64,000 nt of DNA, from positions 26,394,622-26,458,621 of the forward strand of contig NW_024037073.1 in NCBI RefSeq assembly GCF_015706575.1, given 5' to 3'. The position numbers were made by a program, and so were the translations under genes. Under the pieces are notes generated by a model. That model was not told the origin of the DNA. It was given only the letters and a program-made list of their open reading frames with translations, and searched no databases. Shown here piece after piece: positions 23,830 through 36,330 of this stretch; the first letter of the stretch is position 1; each line of letters begins with the position of its first letter. The stretch comes from Patiria miniata (Eukaryota > Echinodermata > Asteroidea > Valvatida > Asterinidae).

Positions 23830-26160
23830 ACTCATAAAAAAGTAATAATATAGCAGTGTTGAACCCCACCGTACAGGAGCGACACAAAATATTGAATTCT
23901 ACTTCGAATGCTGGAGGGAACTATATGCTTAAATGTTTCCAGTGACGGGTGCATATGTAAGTAAATGTAACCGTGAAAAATGACACACTTGGAGAACTCG
24001 CACAAACTAAGACTCTATGGGGATTAACTAACTAAACTAAACTCAGGATCTTTGAAGGGAAAAGTCGCGAGGAAATTGAATTAATAGAGACCAGAGACGA
24101 ATTCTAGATTTCAAACAAAAAAAGGACCAAAAAGAATTTATTCACAAGAACCTTAAACCATAAACCAGAAACTAAAAGCAAAGAATAAAACCTAAAAACC
24201 AAAGACTAAAACCAAAAAAAAAAAAATTGAGACTTAAACCCTAAAATCTAAAACCAACACAGTGTGAATAGAGGATCTTTCAAAGAACACTCAAGCAGGA
24301 ATAAAGTCAAAGCAAATGACTCGGCAACAGACTAACTTCAAGCAGAACGGGCACTCCAGTTAGGAGGAAAATATATGCATGTATGTCTATTGTCTGCTGG
24401 TCTGCTGGCTGAACTGAAGTGTGACTTGACCATGTGGCAGCTTTTATAGGGGGAACATGTGGGCTTAAGTAAACAAACAGGGGTCACACTACCAACAAAG
24501 GGGGGGGGGGACATCTAAACTTCAACTAAAATGATTTTCTGTTTCTAAGGGGAGCTACTCCTATTTACTATACACTACATACATGAAAAATATACAAGAT
24601 AAATTTGGCCCTGCCACATAAACACTAAATGAAATGTTTTCTGTGGCTATAACTTTGCCAATAGAAATAATTATTAACAGACTTTTGTCTAAAAACTGTT
24701 GAGATACTTTGGACAGTATTTTTACCTATGAAATATAAATGAAGTTGATATTTGTTTCACACGAAGTAAAGAATAATAAAAAAAAGACTGCCGAAAAATT
24801 TAAATTGATTAAACACAGCGTCACTGTAGCTCATATATTATTACTGCATTTCACTGCCAACCTGGTTCGCTACAGTGGTGAAGCAACAACTCACAAATAA
24901 TTAAGATACCTAAAGTAGTAAAAACAAAACTAGAAAGACACAACATTTTTTAATCATCCTTTTTATACAACTTGGCAGAAAGTCCTTAATGCCTGGTGAA
25001 CTGGATAAAAATCGCCACTTGAAGGAGTTTAGGCAACACAAAAAGAGAAATTTCCCATTCCGCGATAATAGGGATGCTGCGATAATAGGGAGTCCGACTA
25101 AACTTTAAAAATATAGCAACGGCATACTAAAGTTATATTGCAAATGTTTCTATTTTGGGAGAATATGTATACATTTGTAAAATGTTATGTAATTGGCACA
25201 CGGATGATTTTCAGCAAAACATTCTCGGAACTCTTTCCATGCATAGGATTTAACTAAGCTTCTTTGACTTTCGACAAAAGTATATTATAATATTTGTGGA
25301 TTTATTTTATTTACCTCCTATTTTCAATTATGATATGATTTTAAATATTATGCATGCAGTTGTTTTCACCAACATGGAAAGAAATTCATTTATTTCATAT
25401 ATAAACAAACGCGCATTTAATAACAATGTCGGATGACAAATCCACATTGGTTTAAGAAGTAGGACACAATGGAGACTTTTGTGGCAGCCAATTTGACTCA
25501 TCTGCAGACGATGACGTTCTTGGTGCTTCCTTGACGTTCGATATTGTTCAAATTATTTTTCAATGTAGTTAAAATTAGTCATTCTTTCAATGTTAAAGAA
25601 AAAAATTGGTCCAAGTACTAAGTGCGCAAAAAATGGTCAATGTTTTTCTACATCACTACCTCGTGTTGGTTCAGCATCAGAGGTGACGGAATGTTGCCAC
25701 CTAACGCTGCTTTTTCCTTCGTATATCATCTCAATGAAGGTCAGTAATTGCAAAAATGATGATATATTGATAAGACATGAATCTGGGACTGAGAAACATT
25801 TCCAATTTTGTTAGGAAATACATTTAAAAAAATCTTGACTCTCCATAGACTTTGTACACAACTGCAGAAGTAGCGTCAGGTTGCAACATTCTTTCCGAGG
25901 TGACTGTTGGCTCTCCAAGAAAGCCTTCTAAAACCTCTTCCACCGCCTCAAAAGAGATCCCATCTGCGAGTGGTTTCTTTGTTAAATGTTTTATGCCTGG
26001 TTTTTATGAACTGCCACTTTGAAAACTGCTGTGAAGATTTGGATTTGAGTAGAAAATGAGATTTTCTACTGATTTTATTGGCATAGCCGTTTTATACATT
26101 CACATTTTTTTTTACATCATACATGTTTACTTGACAGTTTTTCTCATGTTTTTGTTCCGC
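23830..26160. other. AT-rich spacer; no secure gene
   Basis: A degenerate AAACC/ACTAAAACC-rich stretch lies at about 24,140-24,260. At 25,670-25,738 a plus-strand frame reads GDGMLPPNAAFSFVYHL before a GTCAGT donor. At about 25,838-25,975 the minus strand reads GISFEAVEEVLEGF and then ERMLQPDATSAVVYKV. The two short peptides look distantly related and lie inverted. Neither could be linked in phase to the gene at 26 kb. Confidence 0.4.
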
Positions 26161-26168
26161 AACTGTAG

Positions 26169-29100
26169 GCACATCCATCAGTGCGGATGAAAGGCGCTGA
26201 GGCAGACTGGACGCCCATACAATGCACAGACAGGGAGTGTAGCCACTCCTTGATGAAGGCTCCGCATCTCACTGTCCATTCTGCTCCCAGGACAGTCTCT
26301 TCACTGATGAGATTCTCCTCAAGGCGCACTACAGGGTCAAGCACGTGGATAAAGGCATCAACTTTGGGGGTGAGTTTGCATTTGGGAACAAGACCAAGCT
26401 CTCGCATACTTGATCCCAAGAAATAAGTTTTAGGTTAAGGCACATGTTTTAATTTTCTCTTCACATCGTGACATCGCGCGGGATGTGTGCGCCAATCTCC
26501 ATAAAAAGAGTTGTTAACATCTTACTTGCGAGCTGGACACTCCATTATTTAGCTATAGAGGGGTGTTAAAAAAACATGAAGTGAACTTGTTGAGCAAAAT
26601 CAGGTTTTTTTACCAAAAGGTTTGGATTTTTTTGACATAATAGGTATTTATGAATGGGAATAAATATGTGCTTGGTCGGTATTTAAGTTTAAGACCGCTT
26701 GGAGTCTGGGTGCTGATAAATACCATCGCCTTCGACTCCAAGCGGTTTTAAACAGAGTGATTAAGACCTTCCAAACATACTTTTATTCCCTTTAAACTGC
26801 ATCAACAGTGATAAGCTATTAAACATTGGCACAGGTGGGTAAACTACCATGGTTCACTCAGAAATTCCGGTTCACTCAGAAATTCCGGTTCACTCAGAAA
26901 TTCCGGAGCTCATTGGACTTATTTATAGCTTAAAAGACTCTCTGAAATAAATTTCACAATCAAACATTTGACTCAAGTATTTATTCTTTTGAGAATGATT
27001 AGAGACACCTTTTTGGCTTAAACTGTTTGAAAATGCACTTTAGTTTTTAACCTTCGCAGTTTCAGTGCTGTTTCAAGACAACTGAGTATGCCGTTGCTGT
27101 AATGTAATGGTCCCCTTTAATCTGCATGAAAAAAAAAAAAAAAAAAAACAATGAAATAAATTTAATCAGTTGAAATTGATGTACCTTGTGAGCAGGTATG
27201 GTGGTTTACAAGGATTTTGGTGGATTTTATCAAATGCCAACACTTAGGGTCTTTTAAAATAATTAAGTTTGAACTTTAATTTTTCCTTGTACATTTGCGG
27301 TGTAAATTGAATCTTTTGCAACCCTGCAGGTTTTGTCTCATTTTATCATCCTCAACCACTTCACTCCACCATTTTTACCCAGGATGTCAACTAGATCTTC
27401 ACCACATACACTGACCCAGCACCCAACAGTACCAGCCTGGTAACACACCTCATAGTCCCCCAGTCACAGCAGCCATCGGAGACGGACACATCATCCCCGG
27501 GGCTATGAGCAGACTGATGGGCAGCAGCCGCAGATCGAGTACCAGTATGCCTGCATCAATGATCTGAGCCAGAGCACTGCCAATGGGGAAGGTAAGATGG
27601 TAAGAATATTAACCCTGACCCTCCAAGAATCCTTCAGCATCTACCCAGAGGTTAAGGTGGATAATGCCACCAGCAGTGAAGGATAATTAGAAGAAGCTGA
27701 CCAAAAAGCAAAGGGGGAGGCATTTGATGCAAGGAAGAACTCTTCCCCCCCCCCCACTTTGTTTTCAATTGATATATCGTGAATCCATATGGAAGAAGGG
27801 AATGGGTAGACAACAGCATGTTTAATACAGTTGTCTTCACTCCTGCACTTGTTTGGTCAATAAAATAAATAAAACAACAACCAAAAGTTCAGCATTTTTT
27901 TAGGGGGTTGGGGTGGGTGAGGGCCAATATTGACAGTGGATTTTACAAATTGAAATTACAAGGTGCAAAGGGTGTGCCATTGGTTTTATTTAAGTTGATT
28001 GAATTTTGGAGGATTCAGGAAGGTTCTAAGCAACAAAAAAAATCTAATAAGTCAGGGTGGCAGTACATTTTGAGAGCTGACTTCAACAATTAATTAAATA
28101 TTGGCATTTGTCCTTCACCTTGCCCACCTAATGTTAGGAATACGGTTTGAAAAAGTGAGTGATTGCTTGCACCCAGTAACAAGGAATTACATGTTCTTGA
28201 CACACTGCATCACTGGGGACTTTCTTGCCTGTATCCTGTTTTTACCGCTACATATCATCTGTCCCATTCAAGCGCAACATATATGTCGACCTTTCTACTC
28301 CATAAACTCCTCCCATCATTTCCCCTCTTTGTGTAGCCCACACCTGGAGTGACCTTTTGATGACCGACTTTCATTATTACAGGATTTATTATCCAGGATA
28401 ATTACTCAACCTTTCCCTCTCGTAAACAGTTGTCCTTATTGAGATACCAGACGAAGGAAGCAAAGAGGATTTGGAGGACGAGACTTGCTACACAGAGCAC
28501 AACTTGTCGCTGCTGCTGCAGGAGAAGGAAAGTCTGGAGAAGACTCTTGAGGAGGAGCGGACCACGTGGGCCCAGACAGAGCACAGGATGAAAGGCACTA
28601 TAGAAAGGCATCGTACAAAGGTGAGTGGGCATTCCATCTGGTCTTGGTCAAAGAATGAGTTTGGATCTTGTTCCCTGCATGCAACAGGTACCAAGGGCGT
28701 CAATCGCTTCTTAAAAGTGGGAGGGGGGACATACCTTGATCAGAACTAATGCAGGCACACTAATGCGACTGCGTTCTTTCAGTGGTCAGATTCCTGTCAG
28801 GATGCCAGCTGTCATGGCTGTGGGCGATCATGGTGTGCACTGTTGTTGTCATTGCTCTACATTTTCTACACGTTCTACGTTGTTTTATGCGCTGATGCTG
28901 CTGATGATAAATGCAGACAAACCGTTGCACACATTTTGTACACAAGCTCAGATGTGTCGTTTATCCTTGTGTAGAGGATTCGTGGTTTCACTCAAACTCT
29001 AGTTGCACTAAATAACTGGGTAACAACACATGTGCCTTCTTAAGCATTCATGCTCCAACTGCACACATCATGAAGTGCATAAATGTCAGACTTTGGTGTG

Positions 29101-29638
29101 CGCTGTCATGGTTGTGATTGGTTACACATCATGGGGCAGAGCCTAATGGATTGGTCTATTAAAATTCCATCTGTAAACAAATAATTTCTCTGCCCATCCG
29201 TCTTGCCCTCCAGGTTGAGTATTTGTCCAACACAAACATGTCACTCAAGCAGCAGCTGTCCATGATTCACACGTCCAGTTTGAAACATCTAACCAACGAC
29301 AGCGAGAACCAGTCCATTTTGCAAGAGTTACTGCAACACATGTCTGAGGAGCACACCCAGCTGCTGCACCACCATCTAGCACAGCTATGGCTGTACGCTC
29401 AGGCCTGCGCATTATCCAAATCAGCCCCCGAGGAATCTGCAGCTAAATCACAGTCTTGGTACCAGACCTGGCTGACCAATCACAGGACATCTCACACATG
29501 GCCATGATGTCGTCCTCGGAGGGCACCCTTGGGAACATGGAGCAGACAGTCGTCATGACGATAACGCCTGAGGAGGATTCGGAGCCGTCGGCAACATCGT
29601 GGATAACCCCGGAGATACTGTGGGACATGACTCCTTGA
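26169..29638 (+). CDS. Zinc-finger/coiled-coil protein gene with frameshifts
   Basis: Four plus-strand exons, about 26169-26369, 27390-27591, 28430-28620 and 29214-29638. The last three join in agreeing phase at good splice sites. Exon 1 encodes CTDREC, then, after an apparent one-base loss near 26,252, a C2H2-like finger (SHCPFCSQDS ... LKAHYRVKHVDKG). Exon 2 is Thr/Ser/Gln-rich and changes frame near 27,505 in a CCCCGGGG run. Exon 3 is an acidic coiled coil (LLQEKESLEKTLEEERT). Exon 4 continues helical (SLKQQLSMIHTSSLKHL), changes frame between about 29,440 and 29,480, and ends acidic (TPEILWDMTP) at 29,638. The order suggests a nuclear DNA-binding factor that dimerises. I cannot name it. 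Three indels in one gene beside an intact ZW10 suggest a decaying copy, although assembly errors remain possible. Confidence 0.5.
26655..26790. mobile_element. Hairpin MITE-like element
   Basis: The outer ends GGGAATAAATATGTGCTTGG and CCAAACATACTTTTATTCCC are inverted. The inner pair AAGACCGCTTGGAGTC and GACTCCAAGCGGTTTT is near perfect. It lies in the first intron of the zinc-finger gene. Confidence 0.75.
26852..26906. repeat. Three copies of an 18-bp direct repeat
   Basis: GGTTCACTCAGAAATTCC occurs three times in a row with no visible divergence. It is intronic. Confidence 0.85.
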
Positions 29639-29990
29639 CTTTGGATTAGGACGTTCACTTGTCACCAAATGACATTCTGTACCAACTGACAAGCGAGGGA
29701 CTGTCACCAAGACATGCCACCTCTGAGTCGGGTCACGTTTATCAATCAGGTAGAACTCATTCACATCACAACACAGGCTGTGATGTCACGCAACAGGATT
29801 TTCACAAGAACAAAAGTTGAAAATTGGTTCTTTCCAACAGCATGCCAAAAATATTCTGCCCCGATGGCTTTGACAAAAGAACGTTTGATGACAACATGTC
29901 AAATGAGGGACCACCATTAAAATGTGGGAGAACTAACAGCCTGAAAGCCACTTAACTAAATAAAACCGGACATATTTTGTAAACAGTGTA
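29639..29990 (+). other. Probable 3' UTR with AATAAA
   Basis: Non-coding sequence after the acidic C-terminus of the zinc-finger gene. A canonical polyadenylation signal AATAAA is at 29,959-29,964, giving a 3' UTR of about 340 bp. Confidence 0.5.
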
Positions 29991-30072
29991 CACTCAGTGT
30001 TGTCCGAGGGCTTAGTTGGGGGGGGGGGGGACTTGAACTAATGAGTTGAGTCTTCATGGAAGTTTGTCTTAC

Positions 30073-30212
30073 CTGAATGAAAAATTTTACCAAAGCAACT
30101 GGCCTTGGTCTCTCCTATCTTTTCGAGTTCTCGATGGGCAATCCCGAATCCGCTCAGTGAATGGGCGTCGTTGTAGGCCCAAACAGATCCATGTAGGTCC
30201 TCAAATCTATTA
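30073..30212 (-). CDS. Isolated coding-like exon, function unknown
   Basis: Minus strand 30212-30073 is open between a good acceptor (TATGTTTCAG) and a good donor (TTCAG|GTAAG). It encodes about 46 residues, including GSVWAYNDAHSLSGFG and then AHRELEKIGETK. Both the composition and the splice signals look genuine. No partner exon was recognised on either side: the tRNA-like array starts about 200 bp upstream in gene orientation, and the plus-strand zinc-finger gene lies downstream. It could be an exon of a gene spanning the array, or a captured fragment. Confidence 0.35.
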
Positions 30213-30429
30213 CTGAAACATAAACGATGCAATTATGATTAACATTGAAACATTTGGTCGTATGTATAAAAACTAGCATTTGCTTTTTTTTTACTACATA
30301 TTTTTAAGCATAACTTTTATTTGCATGAATAAAAATGAGAGCAAATGCTTTCACTATTTGCTTCAAGCTAAAAGTATTTGCTTTTTTACTTTTTGGCTTT
30401 TGCTAGACTAGAAGTGTGGACTGGTTTCA

Positions 30430-33400
30430 AACTTGAAAAAAATATAAATTTCAATTGACCTCAAAATTAATAAAATTTTAAAATCTACAACTCCAACTGT
30501 GGGACTTGAACCAGCAACTTTCAGAAGTTCAGATTTAGGGTCATCAGTCCGTATTACTTGATTAAGCACAACTTCACACTATTTTGTGGTTACAAAATTA
30601 ACTGTAAAGTTTCAATTGACCTAAAAAGTAGTAAAATTTTGAAATCTAAAATTCCCAGCGTGGGAATGAACCTGCAACCTTTAGATTTAGAGTCAGCAGT
30701 CTGAACCACTGCACTAAGCATAATTTCATGCTTTTTAGTGGTTACGGAATTAACTATCAAGTTTCAATTTACCCAAAAGAAATAAAACTTTAAAATCTAA
30801 AATTCCCACCCTGGATTTGAACCCACAACCTTCAGATTTCAAGTCAGCAATCCATACCATTGGACTTAGCATAATTTCACACTTCTTAGTGGTTACGAAA
30901 TTAACTATGAAGTTTAAATTTACCCAAATAGAGATAAAAATTTAAAATCTAAAATTCCCCCCCTGGAATTGAACCCGCAACCTTCAGATTTCGAGTCGGT
31001 AGTCCATACCATTGGACTAAGTGTAATTTCACAATTTTTAAATGTTACGAAATTAACTATGAAGTTTCAATTTACCCAAAAATGAATAAAATCTAAAATC
31101 TAAAATTTCCAACCTGGATTTGAACACGCAACCTTCAGATTTAGAGTCAGCAGTCCATACCATTGGACTAAGCATAAGTTCACACTTTTTGGTGGTTACA
31201 AAATTAACTATAAAGTTTACATTTACCCAAAAAGAAATAAATTTTAAATCTAAAATTTCCACCCTGGATTTGAACCCACAACCTTCAGATTGAGAGTCAG
31301 CAGTCCATACCATTGGACTAAGCATAAGTTCACACTTTTTAGTGGTTATGAAATTAACTATCAAGTTTAAATTTACCCAAAAAGACATAAAATTTTAAAA
31401 TCTAAAATTTCCAACCTGGATTTGAACCCACAATCTTCAGATTGAGAGTCAGCAGTCCGTATCATTGGACTAAGCATAATTTCACACTTTTTAGTGGTTA
31501 CGAAATTAACTATAAAGTTTAAATTTACCCAAAAAGTCATAAAATTTTAAAATCTAAAATTCCCACCCTGGATTTGAACCCACAACCTTCAGATTGAGAG
31601 TCAGCCATCCGTACCATTGGACTAAGCATAATTTCACACTTTTTAGTGGTTACGAAATTAACTATCAAGTTTAAATTTACCCCAAAAGACTTAAAATTTT
31701 AAAATCTAAAATTTCCAACCTGGATTTGAACCCACAACCTTCAGATTTCAAGTCAGCCGTCCGTACCATTGGACTAAGCATAATTTCACACTTTTTAGTG
31801 GTTACGAAATTAACTATCAAGTTTAAATTTACCCAAAAAGACATAAAATTTTAAAATCTAAAATTTCCAACCTGGATTTGAACCCACAACCTTCAGATTT
31901 AGGGTCGGCAGTCCATGCCATTGAACTAAGCATAAGTTCACACTTTTTGGTGGTTACAAAATTAACTATCAAGTTTAAATTTACCCAAAAAGAAATATAT
32001 TTTAAAAGCTAAAATTTCCACCCTGGATTTGAACCCACAACCTTCAGATTGAGAGTCAGCCATCCGTACCATTGGACTAAGCATAAGTTCACACTTTTTA
32101 GTGGTTACGGAATTAACAATAAAGTTTAAATTTACCCAAAAAGACATCAATTTAAAAATCTAAAATTTCCACCCTGGATTTGAACCCGCAACTTTCAGAT
32201 TGAGAGTCAGCAATCCATACCATTGGACTAAGCATAATTTCACACTTTTTAGTGGTTACGAAATTTACTATCAAGTTTAAATTTACCCCACAAGACATAA
32301 AATTTTAAAATCTAAAATTCCCACCCTGGATTTGAACCCACAACCTTCAGATTGAGAGTCAGCAGTCCGTACCATTGGACTAAGCATAATTTCACACTTT
32401 TTAAAGGTTACAAAATTAACTATAATGTTTTAATTTACCCAAAAAGTAATAAAAATTTAAAATCTAAAATTTCCACCCTGGATTTGAACCCACAACATTC
32501 AGATTTCAATTCAGCAGTCCATACCATTGGGCTAAGCATAATTTCACACTTTTTAGTGGTTACGAAATTAACTATGAAGTTTCAATTTACCCAAAAATAA
32601 ATAAAACCTAAAATCTAAAATTTCCAACCTGGATTTGAACCCGCAACCTTCAGATTGAGAGTCAGCAGTCCGTATCATTGGACTAAGCATAATTTCACAC
32701 TTTTTAGTGGTTACGAAATTAACTATAAAGTTTAAATTTACCCAAAAAGTCATAAAATTTTAAAATCTAAAATTCCCACCCTGGATTTGAACCCACAACC
32801 TTCAGATTGAGAGTCAGCCATCCGTACCATTGGACTAAGCATAATTTCACACTTTTTAGTGGTTACCAAATTAACTATCAAGTTTAAATTTACCCCAAAA
32901 GACTTAAAATTTTAAAATCTAAAATTTCCAACCTGGATTTGAACCCACAACCTTCAGATTTCAAGTCAGCCGTCCGTACCATTGGACTAAGCATAAGTTG
33001 ACACTTTTTAGTGGTTACGGAATTAACAATTAAGTTTAAATTTACCCAAAAAGACATCAATTTAAAAATCTAAAATTTCCACCCTGGATTTGAACCCGCA
33101 ACTTTCAGATTGAGAGTCAGCAATCCATACCATTGGACTAAGCATAATTTCACACTTTTTAGTGGTTACGAAATTTACTATCAAGTTTAAATTTACCCCA
33201 CAAGACATAAAATTTTAAAATCTAAAATTCCCACCCTGGATTTGAACCCACAACCTTCAGATTGAGAGTCAGCAGTCCGTACCATTGGACTAAGCATAAT
33301 TTCACACTTTTTAAAGGTTACAAAATTAACTATAATGTTTTAATTTACCCAAAAAGTAATAAAAATTTAAAATCTAAAATTTCCACCCTGGATTTGAACC

Positions 33401-36330
33401 CACAACATTCAGATTTCAATTCAGCAGTCCATACCATTGGGCTAAGCATAATTTCACACTTTTTAGTGGTTACGAAATTAACTATGAAGTTTCAATTTAC
33501 CCAAAAATAAATAAAACCTAAAATCTAAAATTTCCAACCTGGATTTGAACCCGCAACCTTCAGATTGAGAGTCAGCAGTCCGTATCATTGGACTAAGCAT
33601 AATTTCACACTTTTTAGTGGTTACGAAATTAACTATAAAGTTTAAATTTACCCAAAAAGTCATAAAATTTTAAAATCTAAAATTCCCACCCTGGATTTGA
33701 ACCCACAACCTTCAGATTGAGAGTCAGCCATCCGTACCATTGGACTAAGCATAATTTCACACTTTTTAGTGGTTACGAAATTAACTATCAAGTTTAAATT
33801 TACCCCAAAAGACTTAAAATTTTAAAATCTAAAATTTCCAACCTGGATTTGAACCCACAACCTTCAGATTTCAAGTCAGCCGTCCGTACCATTGGACTAA
33901 GCATAATTTCACACTTTTTAGTGGTTACAAAATTAACTATCAAGTTTAAATTTACCCAAATAGAGATAAAAATTTAAAATCTAAAATTCCCCCCCTGGAA
34001 TTGAACCCGCAACCTTCAGATTTCGAGTCGGTAGTCCATACCATTGGACTAAGTGTAATTTCACAATTTTTAAATGTTACGAAATTAACTATGAAGTTTC
34101 AATTTACCCAAAAATGAATAAAATCTAAAATCTAAAATTTCCAACCTGGATTTGAACACGCAACCTTCAGATTTAGAGTCAGCAGTCCATACCATTGGAC
34201 TAAGCATAAGTTCACACTTTTTAGTGGTTATGAAATTAACTATCAAGTTTAAATTTACCCAAAAAGACATAAAATTTTAAAATCTAAAATTTCCAACCTG
34301 GATTTGAACCCACAATCTTCAGATTGAGAGTCAGCAGTCCGTATCATTGGACTAAGCATAATTTCACACTTTTTAGTGGTTACGAAATTAACTATAAAGT
34401 TTAAATTTACCCAAAAAGTCATAAAATTTTAAAATCTAAAATTCCCACCCTGGATTTGAACCCACAACCTTCAGATTGAGAGTCAGCCATCCGTACCATT
34501 GGACTAAGCATAATTTCACACTTTTTAGTGGTTACGAAATTAACTATCAAGTTTAAATTTACCCCAAAAGACTTAAAATTTTAAAATCTAAAATTTCCAA
34601 CCTGGATTTGAACCCACAACCTTCAGATTTCAAGTCAGCCGTCCGTACCATTGGACTAAGCATAATTTCACACTTTTTAGTGGTTACGAAATTAACTATC
34701 AAGTTTAAATTTACCCAAAAAGACATAAAATTTTAAAATCTAAAATTTCCAACCTGGATTTGAACCCACAACCTTCAGATTTAGGGTCGGCAGTCCATGC
34801 CATTGAACTAAGCATAAGTTCACACTTTTTGGTGGTTACAAAATTAACTATCAAGTTTAAATTTACCCAAAAAGAAATATATTTTAAAAGCTAAAATTTC
34901 CACCCTGGATTTGAACCCACAACCTTCAGATTGAGAGTCAGCCATCCGTACCATTGGACTAAGCATAAGTTCACACTTTTTAGTGGTTACGGAATTAACA
35001 ATAAAGTTTAAATTTACCCAAAAAGACATCAATTTAAAAATCTAAAATTTCCACCCTGGATTTGAACCCGCAACTTTCAGATTGAGAGTCAGCAATCCAT
35101 ACCATTGGACTAAGCATAATTTCACACTTTTTAGTGGTTACGAAATTTACTATCAAGTTTAAATTTACCCCACAAGACATAAAATTTTAAAATCTAAAAT
35201 TCCCACCCTGGATTTGAACCCACAACCTTCAGATTGAGAGTCAGCCATCCGTACCATTGGACTAAGCATAATTTCACACTTTTTAGTGGTTACGAAATTA
35301 ACTATCAAGTTTAAATTTACCCCAAAAGACTTAAAATTTTAAAATCTAAAATTTCCAACCTGGATTTGAACCCACAACCTTCAGATTTCAAGTCAGCCGT
35401 CCGTACCATTGGACTAAGCATAATTTCACACTTTTTAGTGGTTACAAAATTAACTATCAAGTTTAAATTTACCCAAAAAGAAATAAATTTTAAAATCTAA
35501 AATTTCCACCCTGGATTTGAACCCGCAACCTTCAGATTTAGAGTCAGCAGTCCATACCATTGGACTAAGCATAAGTTCACACTTTTTAGTGGTTACGGAA
35601 TTAACAATAAAGTTAGTAAAGACATCAATTTAAAAATCTAAAATTTCCACCCTGGATTTGAACCCGCAACTTTCAGATTGAGAGTCAGCATTTACCCAAA
35701 TAGAAATAAAATTTTAAAATATAAAATTCCCCCCCTGGAATTGAACCCGCAACCTTCAGATTTCGAATCGGTAGTCCATACCATTGGACTAAGCCTAATT
35801 TCACACCTATTAAAGGTTACAAAATTAACTATAATGTTTTAATTTACCCAAAAAGTAATACAATTTTAAAATCTAAAATTCCCCCCCCTGGAATTGAACC
35901 CGCAACCTTCAGATTTCGAGTCGGTAGTCCATACCATTGGACTAGGCCTAATTTCACACCTTCTAAAGGTTACAAAATTAACTATAATGTTTTAATTTAC
36001 CCAAAAAATAATAAAATTTTAAAATCTAAAATTCCCACCCTGGAATTGAACCCACAACCTTCAGATTGAGAGTCAGTAGTAATTTCACAATTTTTAAATG
36101 TTACGAAATTAACTATCAAGTTTCAATTCACCCAAAAATGAATAAAATCTAAAATCTAAAATTTCCACAGTGTATTTGTACCCTCAACCTTCAGATTTAG
36201 ACTCAGGAGTCCATACCATTGGACAAAGCATAATTACACATTTTTTAGTGGTTACAAAATTAACTATCCAGTTCAAATTTACCCAAAAAGAAATAAATTT
36301 TAAAATCTAAAATTCCCACCCTGGATTTGA
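30430..36330 (-). repeat. tRNA-like satellite array, left arm (~40 units, core on minus strand)
   Basis: About 40 tandem units of ~151 bp. On the minus strand each has A box TAGTCCAATGGT, D-stem AGTC/GACT, an anticodon-like hairpin (CTGA, 7-nt loop, TCTG), B box GGTTCAAATCC 44 nt after the start of the A box, and a TTTT run about 12 nt later. Spacers are AT-rich (AAATTAACTATCAAGTTTAA, then TTTACCCAAAAAG). A representative unit has its B box at 31,266-31,276 and A box at 31,309-31,320. The first units (30,430-30,720) are the most diverged. The block 32,090-32,990 is repeated at 33,000-33,900. The block 30,925-32,350 is repeated at about 33,955-35,240 minus one unit. Short ~60-residue frames recur as a by-product. 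Confidence 0.95.
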
